Assembly: GCA_038243395.1 (NCBI GenBank)
Contig: JBBSRC010000047.1
Span: 1 to 33,013 of the forward strand
From: Gelidibacter sp038243395
GTDB lineage: Bacteria > Bacteroidota > Bacteroidia > Flavobacteriales > Flavobacteriaceae
Direction of reading: 5' to 3'
Length of the DNA: 33,013 nucleotides
In this document: positions 16,315-24,049 of the stretch, piece after piece
Position numbering within the stretch: the stretch's first letter is position 1
Layout of the letters: the number at the start of each line of letters is the position of its first letter
Translations under genes and position numbers: made by a program
Notes under the pieces: model-generated
What the model was told of the DNA's origin: nothing
Databases searched by the model: none
Seen by the model: only the letters and a program-made list of their open reading frames with translations

Positions 16315-16968
16315 TTAGTAGCGTTTTCTGTTGCGGTTGGTACTGGTATTCGTTTTCTTGGGGTGCGCTTTTTTGTTTGTAGTAGTGTACTTCTTTTTAT
16401 TTCGCATCAAAGTGTTGGCATCAGACAAATCTTCATCTTCTTCCTTCAAATTGATTTTCCCTCCTGACAATTCATACAAATGATTAAAAATCACATCATC
16501 TTCAACAGTGTCTTTATTCCAATTCAAAAAACACTTTTTCATATGGTTGGCAATGGTATAAATCAAGGCCTCTTTTAAATCACCCTCTTCCCAAGTGTTA
16601 GCAACATCAATCATCGTTTTGATATTATTGCCGTAAAAACGATATTTCGGAAAATTTTGTGGATATTTTAAAGGTTCAGGATGTGCCTGTAACTCTTCTC
16701 TTAACGGTTCTGGATATGGAGAATCAACGTCCAAATCGAAATCTGCCATAATAAATAGCTGATCCCAGAGTTTATGCTGAAAATCGGGAACATCCCTTAA
16801 GTGCGGTTGCAAATTGCCCATTACCGAAATAATGGCTTTGGATACTTGGTTGCGCTCTTCCTTGGTTGGGCGTTCTTTCGCATAATGGATCATCTTCTGC
16901 ATATGACGTCCATATTCAGGAATGATCAAATGTTCACGCTCCGTATTGTATTCTAAATTATCTATCAA
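16315..16968 (-). CDS. DUF4290 family protein
   Basis: 217 residues. The family pattern is clear at the N-terminus (LEYNTEREHLIIPEYGRHMQ) and in the middle (GNNIKTMIDVANTWEEGD); the fold looks helical and cytoplasmic. The family is largely confined to Bacteroidota and is typically found upstream of murA, as here (6-base gap). The last ~40 residues form a low-complexity Lys/Asn/Thr-rich basic tail (from about 187), which suggests contact with nucleic acid or the membrane surface. The start is TTG, giving MIDNLEYN; no ATG is available upstream in frame. Function unknown, although the tight link to murA hints at envelope growth. Confidence 0.92.
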   Translation of the reverse strand: MIDNLEYNTEREHLIIPEYGRHMQKMIHYAKERPTKEERNQVSKAIISVMGNLQPHLRDVPDFQHKLWDQLFIMADFDLDVDSPYPEPLREELQAHPEPLKYPQNFPKYRFYGNNIKTMIDVANTWEEGDLKEALIYTIANHMKKCFLNWNKDTVEDDVIFNHLYELSGGKINLKEEDEDLSDANTLMRNKKKYTTTNKKAHPKKTNTSTNRNRKRY

Positions 16969-17398
16969 AATATAAATGTGTAGTGTTAAATGTAGTAATA
17001 AATATTATGCACCGTAGTGTTTGTGCATGTGTGCAAAATACGAAAAAAAATAAAGAATATTTAATTATGAAATAAAAGTTTCGTAAAAAGACAAAAAGCG
17101 GGAATATTCAGTCTCTAATGAACGCTCAATGAGCCATAAGATTCATATTTACAGATAATTACACATTAATAGGATAAGAAATTTTGGTTAAGAAGAAAGA
17201 AACGTTATGAGTTTCGTTGAGCATATCGCAGTTAAATAATCATAACATCTTCATGTTTCAAATTAGTATAACCATTAAGAAATCTGAAGCGTGTCGGTAA
17301 ATAAATTGAAGCTCGATTCTAATACTTTAATGTTATATTAAAATTTTGCCCACCTTTTATAGTCTAGATTCGATATTCTAACCTCTATTCTCGAATTT
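16969..17398. other. 430-bp intergenic region without a recognisable gene
   Basis: No convincing ORF on either strand. It holds a 6-base dyad ATGCAC-N10-GTGCAT (17007-17028) about 40 bases upstream of the DUF4290 start, which could be an operator. The remainder is AT-rich with no clear promoter. It presumably contains the promoter of the DUF4290-murA operon and the downstream end of the DUF493 transcript. Confidence 0.5.
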
Positions 17399-17692
17399 CT
17401 ATAACGAAATAACCCCCTCCACCTTCTCGATCACTTCCTTATATTTTTCAATAACACTTTCAGGAGTAGACATCTGTAAATTAATGGATACACTTGTATA
17501 CTTCCCGTTGGTAGAAGGCTTCGTTATAATTACTGCGCCCATATTATCAAAAATATTTTCAATTTCCGCGATTTTACTACTGTCTGATAATACGATGAAT
17601 TTATAAAGATATTCTGAGGGCCAACTTTCAGTTGCATAAAGTTGGGACTTTAAATTATCGTAAAATTCGTCTGGATTTTTTTCTGTGCTCAT
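17399..17692 (-). CDS. DUF493 family protein (YbeD-like)
   Basis: 97 residues. The pattern PSEYLYKFIVLSDSSKIAEI, then NGKYTSVSINLQMSTPESVI and a final YKEVIEKVEGV matches the small ferredoxin-like-fold DUF493/YbeD family, whose function is unsettled (a regulatory ACT-like role has been suggested). It is transcribed from a very good promoter in the short intergenic region shared with the divergent AAA NTPase gene. Apparently monocistronic. Confidence 0.88.
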   Translation of the reverse strand: MSTEKNPDEFYDNLKSQLYATESWPSEYLYKFIVLSDSSKIAEIENIFDNMGAVIITKPSTNGKYTSVSINLQMSTPESVIEKYKEVIEKVEGVISL

Positions 17693-17711
17693 AATAAGTC
17701 ATATTCGACTG

Positions 17712-17719
17712 CAAATATA
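17712..17719 (-). promoter_or_regulatory. Promoter -7 element of the DUF493 gene
   Basis: On the minus strand TATATTTG matches TAnnTTTG exactly, 20 bases upstream of the ATG. No clear TTG is found 19 bases further upstream. The divergent gene at 17784 shares this region and may use the TTTTTGCA stretch near 17760. Confidence 0.6.
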
Positions 17720-17783
17720 CATTTTACTTTACATTTTTTAATTCCTATTTAAATTACGATTTTTGCAGCCAAAACCTAGCTAA

Positions 17784-18326
17784 GTGAATACTAGAAGAAT
17801 TGTTATTACGGGAGGTCCCGGGACTGGGAAATCCTCAATAATAGACGAATTAAAACAAAGAGGGCATATTTGCTTTGAGGAAATTTCAAGACAAGTTACC
17901 CTTGAGGCCAGGAAAAATGGTGTAGAACAGCTCTTTTTATCGCAGCCACTACTCTTCAGCCAATTGCTTTTAGAAGGTAGATCCGACCAATTTATTGAAG
18001 CCGACCAACATGACAATACTACTGTTTTCATGGACAGAGGTGTCCCAGATGTTTTGGCATATATGGATTTTTTTGGCAGTGATTATCCAGACGATTTTCT
18101 TAGTGTCTGCGAAAAAAACACCTATGACGTCGTTTTTATTCTAGCCCCTTGGCAAGAAATTTTTAAATGTGACAGTGTGCGCTATGAAACCTTTGAACAG
18201 TCACAATTAATTCATGAGCGACTTATAAATACCTATAAGCAATTCAATTACCATTTAATTGATATTCCTTTTGATACTGTAGAAAAACGCGTAGATTTCA
18301 TCATAGACTCCTTAAATTCACAATAA
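17784..18326 (+). CDS. AAA-type ATP/GTP-binding protein (AAA_28-like nucleotide kinase fold)
   Basis: 180 residues. The P-loop GGPGTGKSS is at 10-18, a Walker-B-like VFMDRGVPD follows near 81-89, and the family hallmarks EEISRQVTLE and WQEIFKCDSVRYETF are present. It belongs to the small AAA_28 group of P-loop NTPases, whose substrates are mostly unknown; one group member is a domain of NadR-type enzymes. The start is GTG, just upstream of the beta strand RRIVITGG. Its stop TAA shares one base with the ATG of recQ, so the two are translationally coupled. Confidence 0.88.
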   Translation: MNTRRIVITGGPGTGKSSIIDELKQRGHICFEEISRQVTLEARKNGVEQLFLSQPLLFSQLLLEGRSDQFIEADQHDNTTVFMDRGVPDVLAYMDFFGSDYPDDFLSVCEKNTYDVVFILAPWQEIFKCDSVRYETFEQSQLIHERLINTYKQFNYHLIDIPFDTVEKRVDFIIDSLNSQ

Positions 18327-20230
18327 TGTCACATCCTGTCATTATATTAGAACGCTATTGGAACCATACCTCTTTCAGGCCGTTGCAAGAGGACATCATC
18401 AACGCGGTTTTAAATAATGAGGATACTTTTGTGTTGTTGCCAACCGGCGGTGGGAAATCGATTTGTTTTCAGGTTCCAGCCTTAATAAAAGATGGCATTT
18501 GCATTGTCGTTTCGCCGCTGATTGCCTTAATGAAAGATCAGGTGGACCAACTAAAAACCAAAGGCATTAAAGCCATGGCCATTACGAGCGGTATTCCTTA
18601 TGCTACTTTGGACACGCTTTTGGACAATTGTATTTATGGCAATTACAAATTCCTTTACCTCTCTCCCGAACGCTTACAACAAACGCTGGTTCAGGATAGA
18701 ATCCAGCAAATGCCGGTCAATTTAATTGCGGTAGATGAAGCACATTGCATCAGTCAATGGGGCAATGATTTCAGACCCGCCTACAAAAACATAAACATCC
18801 TGCGTCAAATGCATCCTTCGGTTAACGTGGTAGCGCTTACCGCTACTGCCAAGCCTAAAGTTGTTCAAGAAATCATGCAGGAGCTGGACTTTATGGCGCC
18901 CAAGGTTTTTCAGGCGTCATTTAAAAGGCCGAACATCGCCTACATGGTTTTGGACACCAATGACAAACATTACAAAATCGAACAGATTCTTAAGAAATAT
19001 TCTGGACCGTCCATCATTTATGCCAGAACACGGCGCGCTACGTTGGAGCTTCATTCGTTTTTAGAATCTAAGGGGATTTCCACGACCTATTATCATGGTG
19101 GGATTAGCAATAAAGAGAAGAACGATCACTTGGAACAATGGAGCAACAACCAGAAAACGGTAATGGTAGCCACCACCGCCTTCGGAATGGGAATTGACAA
19201 ACCAGATGTCAAAACTGTCATCCATATTAATTTACCCGAAAGTTTAGAGAGTTATTATCAGGAAGCAGGTCGAGCCGGCCGTGATGGCGAAAAAGCCTTT
19301 GCGGTGATTTTAAAAAACGCAACCGACGAACAGCAACTCAAACATCAGTTTTTAAGCACTTTACCCTCCGTGGCCTTTATTAAACAGGTATATCGGAAAT
19401 TATGTAACTATTTTCAGATTTCTTATGGTGAAGGGCACTTAGCGCAACATCAATTTAACTTTAACGTGTTTTGTAAAACCTATGGCTTTCCGACCAGCAC
19501 TGCCTATAATGCCGTTCAAATATTAGATCGGAATAGTATCATTAGCTTATCACAGCAATTCAATTATCAAACAAAACTTCAGTTTTTGATCAGCAATCAG
19601 GCTTTATTCGGTTATTTGAAGACACACAAATCTTATGAACCGGTTATAAAAGCTATTTTAAGGACTTATGGTGGCATTTTTGAACACCAAATGAAAATCA
19701 ACCTGAATTTGGTTTCTGAAAAATCCAATATCAACGAAAATCAAGTCCTTGCCATATTGCATCAAATTCAAAAGGACGGGATTGTGGAATTTCAACACTC
19801 CAATACGGATTCTGAACTGACGTTTTTACAACCCCGCGAAGATGACAAAACCATCAACAGAATCGCCACTGTTATTGAACAACAACAGCGTTTAAAAGAA
19901 GATCAAATAGATGCCGTTATTCATTATATTTCTGATGACGAACGTTGCAAAAGCATTCAGTTATTGGAATATTTTGGCGAGAAAAGAAGCACGCCTTGCG
20001 GCATTTGTTCTGTGTGCATTTTAAAAACAGTAAAATCCAAGACGTCTCCAACCAAAAGTATCTCCTACAATATTATTCTCCTTTTGGAAAATCGACCGTT
20101 GACATCGCGCATGCTTGTTGAACAATTGGAGCACTCTGAAAAGGAGATTTTAGAAACCTTGAAGTTGATGCTCGCCAATAATATTTTAGACGTCACAGCT
20201 AACAATTTGTACAAGATCAAACATACATGA
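18326..20230 (+). CDS. recQ: ATP-dependent DNA helicase, RecQ family (no HRDC domain)
   Basis: 634 residues. Visible helicase motifs: PTGGGKS at 40-46 (Walker A), DEAH at 137-140, ALTATAKPKV near 170, motif V AFGMGIDKPDV and motif VI YYQEAGRAGRDG. The RecQ zinc module is intact: DERC, then 17 residues on, PCGICSVC (C-x17-C-x2-C-x2-C). A winged-helix-like C-terminus follows, but the chain stops at 634 without a recognisable HRDC domain, as in the shorter RecQ type found in flavobacteria. It unwinds DNA 3' to 5' in recombination and fork repair. Coupled to the upstream AAA NTPase gene by a one-base overlap. Confidence 0.96.
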   Translation: MSHPVIILERYWNHTSFRPLQEDIINAVLNNEDTFVLLPTGGGKSICFQVPALIKDGICIVVSPLIALMKDQVDQLKTKGIKAMAITSGIPYATLDTLLDNCIYGNYKFLYLSPERLQQTLVQDRIQQMPVNLIAVDEAHCISQWGNDFRPAYKNINILRQMHPSVNVVALTATAKPKVVQEIMQELDFMAPKVFQASFKRPNIAYMVLDTNDKHYKIEQILKKYSGPSIIYARTRRATLELHSFLESKGISTTYYHGGISNKEKNDHLEQWSNNQKTVMVATTAFGMGIDKPDVKTVIHINLPESLESYYQEAGRAGRDGEKAFAVILKNATDEQQLKHQFLSTLPSVAFIKQVYRKLCNYFQISYGEGHLAQHQFNFNVFCKTYGFPTSTAYNAVQILDRNSIISLSQQFNYQTKLQFLISNQALFGYLKTHKSYEPVIKAILRTYGGIFEHQMKINLNLVSEKSNINENQVLAILHQIQKDGIVEFQHSNTDSELTFLQPREDDKTINRIATVIEQQQRLKEDQIDAVIHYISDDERCKSIQLLEYFGEKRSTPCGICSVCILKTVKSKTSPTKSISYNIILLLENRPLTSRMLVEQLEHSEKEILETLKLMLANNILDVTANNLYKIKHT

Positions 20231-20269
20231 ACCGAGCTTGCTAAAAGTTGATCAACCGATAGATTAATC

Positions 20270-20312
20270 TATAGTGGAGCGCAAGCCTGTACTGAGCGAA
20301 GTCAAAGTATGA
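20270..20312. repeat. Dispersed intergenic repeat of the CTGAGCGAAGTC type
   Basis: The stretch around GTACTGAGCGAAGTCAAAGT in the recQ-fmt gap resembles a short intergenic repeat that I recognise from many bacterial genomes, usually as CTGAGCGAAGTCGAAG. Only one copy is present in this window, so the call rests on recall. Confidence 0.4.
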
Positions 20313-20339
20313 CCTTTAAAAAACAATAAATTTAAACAC

Positions 20340-21293
20340 ATGAAAAAGAACGATTTAAGAATTGTATTTATGGGAACGCCAGAATTTGCGGTCGGGACTT
20401 TAAAACTCTTGGTGGAAAATCATTACCAAATCGTAGGGGTTATTACCGCACCGGATAGACCGGCAGGTCGTGGACAAAAATTGCACCAATCCGATGTGAA
20501 AAAATATGCACTTTCCGAAAATCTGACGCTTTTACAGCCTACCAATTTAAAAGATGAGGAATTCTTAAGGGAATTAAAGTCTCTTAATGCCAATGTACAA
20601 ATTGTGGTGGCGTTCCGAATGCTCCCTGAGCTTGTTTGGAGTATGCCAGAATATGGCACCTTTAATCTGCACGCCTCTCTTCTCCCCGATTATCGAGGGG
20701 CTGCTCCCATCCATTGGGCTATTATCAATGGCGAAGAAAAAACCGGCGTGACCACTTTCTTCATTGATGAAAAAATTGACACGGGCGCCATCATCCTACA
20801 AAAGGAAGTGGCGATTAAAGCAGACGAAACTGTAGGCACCCTGCATGATGAATTGCAGCATGTCGGCAGTGAATTAGTTTTAGAAACTTTAAAATTAATA
20901 GAAGCGGGTAATGTTACCACCACAATCCAATCTAAAATTGAGCAACCAAAAACGGCTTTCAAACTGGATAAAGACAATTGCCAAATTGATTGGAACGAGA
21001 GTTTAGATACCATTTATAATAAAATCAGGGGTTTAAATCCATTTCCTGCAGCCTGGAGCCATCTCAAAATTAAAGAAGACACTTTAATGGTCAAATTGTT
21101 TGAAGTGGCGAAGGAAGAAATATCCCATTCAGATTCCATCGGAACGATCATAACTACTAAAAATGAGTTAAAAGTTTCAGTCAAAGGAGGTTACTTAATT
21201 ATTAAAGAAATGCAACTTCCTGGGAAACGAAAAATGGACATTCGATCGCTTTTGAATGGTTTCAATTTTTCTGAAGATGACAAAATGCTCTAA
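20340..21293 (+). CDS. fmt: Methionyl-tRNA formyltransferase
   Basis: 317 residues, full length. Transfers formyl from 10-formyl-THF to the initiator Met-tRNA. The N-terminal domain opens with RIVFMGTPEFAVGTL, carries ITAPDRPAGRGQK, and has the catalytic region NLHASLLPDYRGAAPIHWA; FIDEKIDTGAI is the signature near 140-150. The C-terminal OB-like tRNA-binding domain starts near 205 (LDKDNCQIDWNES) and includes IRGLNPFPAAW. It follows recQ after 109 bases containing a dispersed repeat, so it may have its own promoter, although I see no good match. Confidence 0.97.
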   Translation: MKKNDLRIVFMGTPEFAVGTLKLLVENHYQIVGVITAPDRPAGRGQKLHQSDVKKYALSENLTLLQPTNLKDEEFLRELKSLNANVQIVVAFRMLPELVWSMPEYGTFNLHASLLPDYRGAAPIHWAIINGEEKTGVTTFFIDEKIDTGAIILQKEVAIKADETVGTLHDELQHVGSELVLETLKLIEAGNVTTTIQSKIEQPKTAFKLDKDNCQIDWNESLDTIYNKIRGLNPFPAAWSHLKIKEDTLMVKLFEVAKEEISHSDSIGTIITTKNELKVSVKGGYLIIKEMQLPGKRKMDIRSLLNGFNFSEDDKML

Positions 21294-21341
21294 ACCCTTA
21301 TGAACACTGAGAATCCCGAAACAAGTTAAAATGCACTGCGT

Positions 21342-21371
21342 TTATTAACAAATCTCCAAAGTTATTAACAA
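21342..21371 (+). repeat. Direct repeat TTATTAACAA x2, 20-base period, upstream of HU
   Basis: TTATTAACAA occurs at 21342-21351 and again at 21362-21371, exactly 20 bases apart (two helical turns), 25 bases upstream of the HU -33 element. It could be a binding site for an activator on one DNA face. Confidence 0.45.
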
Positions 21372-21396
21372 TATCTCGTATTTCCCTCGCCATTAC

Positions 21397-21426
21397 TTGC
21401 ATGAATGAATAATCCGTATAATTTTG
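21397..21426 (+). promoter_or_regulatory. Promoter of the HU gene
   Basis: TTG at 21397-21399, an exact 19-base spacer, then TAATTTTG at 21419-21426. This is a full match to the Bacteroidota housekeeping consensus TTG-N19-TAnnTTTG and predicts a leader of about 50 bases, A/T-rich, which fits efficient translation in this phylum. Confidence 0.85.
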
Positions 21427-21485
21427 TAGAAGGATTTGACAAAATGTTTAACCCAAGTATTTTTAATAATTAAAAAAATAATTTT

Positions 21486-21758
21486 ATGAACAAAACAGAT
21501 TTAATCAATGGAATGGCTGAAAATGCTGGCATCACTAAAGCAGCAGCTAAAAAAGCATTGGATTCTTTATTAAGTGATATTGAAGGTTCCCTACAAAAAG
21601 GTAACAGAGTATCATTAGTAGGATTCGGATCTTGGTCAGTTTCTAACAGATCGGCAAGAGAAGGAAGAAACCCACAAACGGGTAAGACTATACAAATCGC
21701 AGCTAAAAACGTAGTAAAGTTTAAAGCTGGTTCTGATTTAAGCAACGCAGTAAACTAA
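21486..21758 (+). CDS. hup: HU family DNA-binding protein
   Basis: 90 residues, the standard HU length. Typical features are the N-terminal MNKTDLINGMAENAGITKAA helices, the VSLVGFGSWSVSNRSAREGR segment and the DNA-binding arm RNPQTGKTIQIAAKNVVKFK near 61-80. It forms dimers that bend and compact DNA. It has its own strong promoter and a strong terminator, so it is monocistronic and likely highly expressed. Confidence 0.97.
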   Translation: MNKTDLINGMAENAGITKAAAKKALDSLLSDIEGSLQKGNRVSLVGFGSWSVSNRSAREGRNPQTGKTIQIAAKNVVKFKAGSDLSNAVN

Positions 21759-21780
21759 TATCATATTAGATATATTAAGG

Positions 21781-21812
21781 AGTCCACTCAAGCGAGTGGA
21801 CTTTTTTTTTAT
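21781..21812 (+). terminator. Intrinsic terminator of the HU gene
   Basis: Perfect 9-base stem AGTCCACTC / GAGTGGACT with a 4-base loop, followed directly by a run of T. Confidence 0.95.
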
Positions 21813-21851
21813 GTTTTTTTTAACAAATAAATTGTTTTTTAAAAAAATATG

Positions 21852-21871
21852 TTTTAGATTTATTTCTAAAA
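21852..21871 (+). promoter_or_regulatory. Dyad TTTTAGA-N6-TCTAAAA just before yqgE
   Basis: Perfect 7-base arms ending 9 bases before the yqgE start codon. A second ATG at 21874 opens a 6-codon frame (stop 21892-21894) that overlaps the yqgE start out of frame. Possibly a translational control region; only the sequence pattern is certain. Confidence 0.3.
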
Positions 21872-21880
21872 TCATGATTT

Positions 21881-22441
21881 ATGATTACAATTAAACCCAA
21901 AAAAGGACATCTTTTAATAGCTGAACCTTCAATAATCGACGATACTTCTTTTAATCGTTCTGTGATTCTATTAGCAGATCATTCCAATGAAGGCTCCATA
22001 GGTTTTATATTAAATAAACCTTTAAAATATACCTTAAAGGACTTGTTGCCTCATACTAAAGCGTCGTTCAAAGTATATAATGGCGGCCCCGTTGAACAGG
22101 ACAATCTTTATTTTATACATAAAGTACCCGATTTAATCCCGGAAAGCATTGAGATTTCATTAGGGATCTTTTGGGGAGGCAATTTTGATGTGGCCTTAGC
22201 ATTAATCAATAGTGGCGACATTAAAGCTGGTGATATTCGCTTTTTTCTCGGATATTCAGGATGGGAAGCTTTTCAATTGGAAACTGAACTAGAAACAAAT
22301 TCCTGGATTATGACTGAAAACATCTATGAGAAATCAATCATCGAAAAAAAGGATAGCAGTTTCTGGAAAGAAAAAATGTTAGAATTAGGTGGCGAGTATA
22401 GTATTTGGTCAAATGCACCAGAAAATCCAAGCTATAATTGA
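21881..22441 (+). CDS. yqgE: YqgE/AlgH family protein
   Basis: 186 residues, the usual length. Family marks: PKKGHLLIAEPSIIDDTSFN at the start, NRSVILLADHSNEGSIGFIL, NGGPVEQDNLYFIH, GIFWGGNFD and RFFLGYSGWEAFQLETEL. The family is cytoplasmic, with a unique fold and no established biochemical role. Its 3' end overlaps the end of the convergent aminotransferase gene by 10 bases, so there is no terminator between them. Confidence 0.95.
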   Translation: MITIKPKKGHLLIAEPSIIDDTSFNRSVILLADHSNEGSIGFILNKPLKYTLKDLLPHTKASFKVYNGGPVEQDNLYFIHKVPDLIPESIEISLGIFWGGNFDVALALINSGDIKAGDIRFFLGYSGWEAFQLETELETNSWIMTENIYEKSIIEKKDSSFWKEKMLELGGEYSIWSNAPENPSYN

Positions 22442-23283
22442 GAAAGTCTTATTTTAATATTTAGTTTTTCTAAAAGAAATCTGGATACGTCGCTGGTAAA
22501 TTCTTTTTTCCGGTATTTGGTAATCGGTTGAATTCCCACAATACAATTCGTTATAAATAATTCATCCGCTTTTTGCAGTTCAAATGGAGAAATGGGTGCT
22601 TCCTCTAAAGTATATCCCTCCATTTTTTCAACAAGTTCCATGATTTGCTTTCTCATGATTCCTTTTAGACAACCTTCTGATAACGGTGGTGTTTTAATAA
22701 CCTGATCCTTAACCAGAAAAACATTCCCGTTTAAGGCCTCAATGACGGTCTTTTCAGTATTTAACAGAAAACAGTTGTCAAAACCATTTTCTTGGGCAAA
22801 AATACTTCCCAGCACATTTATACTTTTATTGTTAGTCTTTAAAGTGGAGAGTAATCCAGGAGCCACATAGAAATCCTTAAACAGCTCCACCGTATAAGGC
22901 GATTCGCTTAAATGATAAAAATCGGAAGCTAGCCTTTCCGTAAGGATATTATAACCAATAGCATTAGTAGAAGGCTTATATTTCCCCTCTGCCTCGCGAT
23001 GCACGTTAATTCGCACTCTTGCCGCAGCCTTCATTAAGGCATTGGCCTCAACTGTCTTTAAAATTTCACTTTCTAGAAATTCCATGGTAAAATTCATTGG
23101 TATTTCCATCCGGAGAATCCGCATTGAGGACATCAACCTAAAATAATGGTCTTCCCAAAACAATACTTTGCCGTGCACCACCTTAATGGTCTCAAAAAGT
23201 GCATCGCCATAGGCATAGCCTCTGTTTTCTAATGATAATAAATTTGAAGAAGTCTCGTGAAGGGTTCCGTTAAAATTAACCAT
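22432..23283 (-). CDS. PLP-dependent aminotransferase, class IV (aminodeoxychorismate lyase/D-amino-acid transaminase group)
   Basis: 283 residues from the ATG at 23283, which gives MVNFNGTLHETSSNLLSLEN. An in-frame TTG at 23319 would add 12 residues, but it lies inside the -7 promoter element and a terminator hairpin, so I reject it. Fold-type IV marks: NRGYAYGDALFETIKV near the start, the PLP Lys in LSTLKTNNKSINVLGS, and NCFLLNTEKTVIEALNGNVF. The exact substrate (4-amino-4-deoxychorismate, D-amino acid or branched chain) cannot be decided by eye. The gene follows the START-like gene in the same direction but is separated from it by an intrinsic terminator whose T-tract abuts the start codon. 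Confidence 0.92.
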   Translation of the reverse strand: MVNFNGTLHETSSNLLSLENRGYAYGDALFETIKVVHGKVLFWEDHYFRLMSSMRILRMEIPMNFTMEFLESEILKTVEANALMKAAARVRINVHREAEGKYKPSTNAIGYNILTERLASDFYHLSESPYTVELFKDFYVAPGLLSTLKTNNKSINVLGSIFAQENGFDNCFLLNTEKTVIEALNGNVFLVKDQVIKTPPLSEGCLKGIMRKQIMELVEKMEGYTLEEAPISPFELQKADELFITNCIVGIQPITKYRKKEFTSDVSRFLLEKLNIKIRLSQL

Positions 23284-23317
23284 AAAAAAAGTCTCGAAGT
23301 TTTTAAAATTTCGAGAC
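23284..23317 (-). terminator. Intrinsic terminator of START-like gene, abutting aminotransferase start
   Basis: On the minus strand GTCTCGAA and TTCGAGAC form a perfect 8-base outer stem with an additional inner TTTT/AAAA pairing, followed by seven T residues that end directly at the ATG of the aminotransferase gene. Confidence 0.85.
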
Positions 23318-23324
23318 AAATATA
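23317..23324 (-). promoter_or_regulatory. Promoter -7 element of the aminotransferase gene, overlapping the terminator stem
   Basis: On the minus strand TATATTTG is an exact TAnnTTTG match and its last G is the first base of the terminator stem. Transcription would start about 5-8 bases on, inside the left arm, so this transcript could not form the full hairpin. A matching TTG at -33 is not seen. Confidence 0.55.
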
Positions 23325-23344
23325 CTATTTATAAAAGAGTCTGC

Positions 23345-23737
23345 CTATGCAGATCCTAAAACCTGTTTCAAATCTGAGATTTGGTTTTCCCAGAGCATTT
23401 TAGCCTCTTCAATTTCATCTTCATCAATAAAATCAGTAACTATGATAGACACATCTTTGGTAATTTCATCCACTTGTATTCTTATTTCAAAATAATAGGA
23501 ATCACCTTCCTCTTCATCAACCATCCATCTAAACTTGATGCGTTCATCACTTTTTTTACTTAATAACTTTGCATGCTCCTCACTATCATCCCAGATAAAT
23601 GTAAAAAATTCGCCACGCGAGTTTACATTATCAGCAAACCATTCTGATAAGCCTGAAGGTGTCGATATATATTGATATAAAAGTTGAGGAGATGAGTGAA
23701 TGGGGAACTCCATCTCAAATTTAATTTTGTCTTCCAT
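23345..23737 (-). CDS. START-like domain protein (SRPBCC/AHSA1-like)
   Basis: 130 residues from the ATG at 23737, giving MEDKIKFEMEFPIHSSP, the usual start for this flavobacterial family. A longer version from TTG at 23761 adds eight unlikely residues. The helix-grip fold is indicated by PIHSSPQLLYQYISTPSGLS and EWFADNVNSRGEFFTFIWDD, a central acidic strand region, and a C-terminal helix EEAKMLWENQISDLKQVL. The family is conserved in Bacteroidota with unknown ligand. Its transcript ends at the hairpin just before the aminotransferase gene. Confidence 0.9.
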   Translation of the reverse strand: MEDKIKFEMEFPIHSSPQLLYQYISTPSGLSEWFADNVNSRGEFFTFIWDDSEEHAKLLSKKSDERIKFRWMVDEEEGDSYYFEIRIQVDEITKDVSIIVTDFIDEDEIEEAKMLWENQISDLKQVLGSA

Positions 23738-23835
23738 AAATTTTTTTGTTAGCGTGGTCAATATATAATTAATTGTTTAGTTTAAAGACAAATTGCCTGA
23801 AAATAATTTTATCCTATTTTTAATGTATTTTATGT

Positions 23836-23865
23836 TTGCGAAGGTGAATTTTGTTTTTATATTTG
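23836..23865 (+). promoter_or_regulatory. Promoter of the tRNA gene
   Basis: TTG at 23836-23838, exactly 19 bases, then TATATTTG at 23858-23865: a perfect consensus promoter 64 bases upstream of the tRNA. Confidence 0.85.
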
Positions 23866-23929
23866 CAGCCTTAAATAAAGGCAGGACCGACGGATTTAAA
23901 ATCTTATAATTCCTGTTAAAATTTATAAT

Positions 23930-24003
23930 GGCGAGGTAGCTCAGTTGGTTAGAGCGTCGGATTCATAACCCGGAGGTCAGGGGATCGTGCCCCCTTCTCG
24001 CTA
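23930..24003 (+). tRNA. tRNA with anticodon CAT (elongator tRNA-Met most likely)
   Basis: A full cloverleaf can be drawn: acceptor GGCGAGG / TCTCGCT with G-U pairs at 1-72 and 7-66, D-arm GCTC/GAGC, anticodon stem TCGGA/CCCGG with an A-C mismatch next to the loop, loop TTCATAA with CAT at 23964-23966, T-arm AGGGG/CCCCT, discriminator A. CCA is not encoded. The first base pairing and D-loop fit elongator Met better than initiator (no three G-C pairs closing the anticodon stem). tRNA-Ile with lysidine-modified CAT cannot be fully excluded. It stands alone between its own promoter and terminator. Confidence 0.95.
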
Positions 24004-24012
24004 CAACATTTA

Positions 24013-24049
24013 AAGAAAAGGTCAAGATTTAAAATCTTGACCTTTTCTT
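24013..24049 (+). terminator. Terminator of the tRNA gene
   Basis: Two perfect 18-base arms (24013-24030 and 24032-24049) around a single central base, with A- and T-rich outer ends. It lies 9 bases after the tRNA. Confidence 0.85.

Noticed and set aside
23284..23319. TTG start adding 12 residues to the class IV aminotransferase
   Set aside because: The extension encodes the terminator hairpin and part of the -7 element; the ATG at 23283 fits the family's usual N-terminus.
23738..23761. TTG start adding eight residues to the START-like protein
   Set aside because: The ATG at 23737 gives the conserved family start; the added residues (MTTLTKKF) are not family-like.
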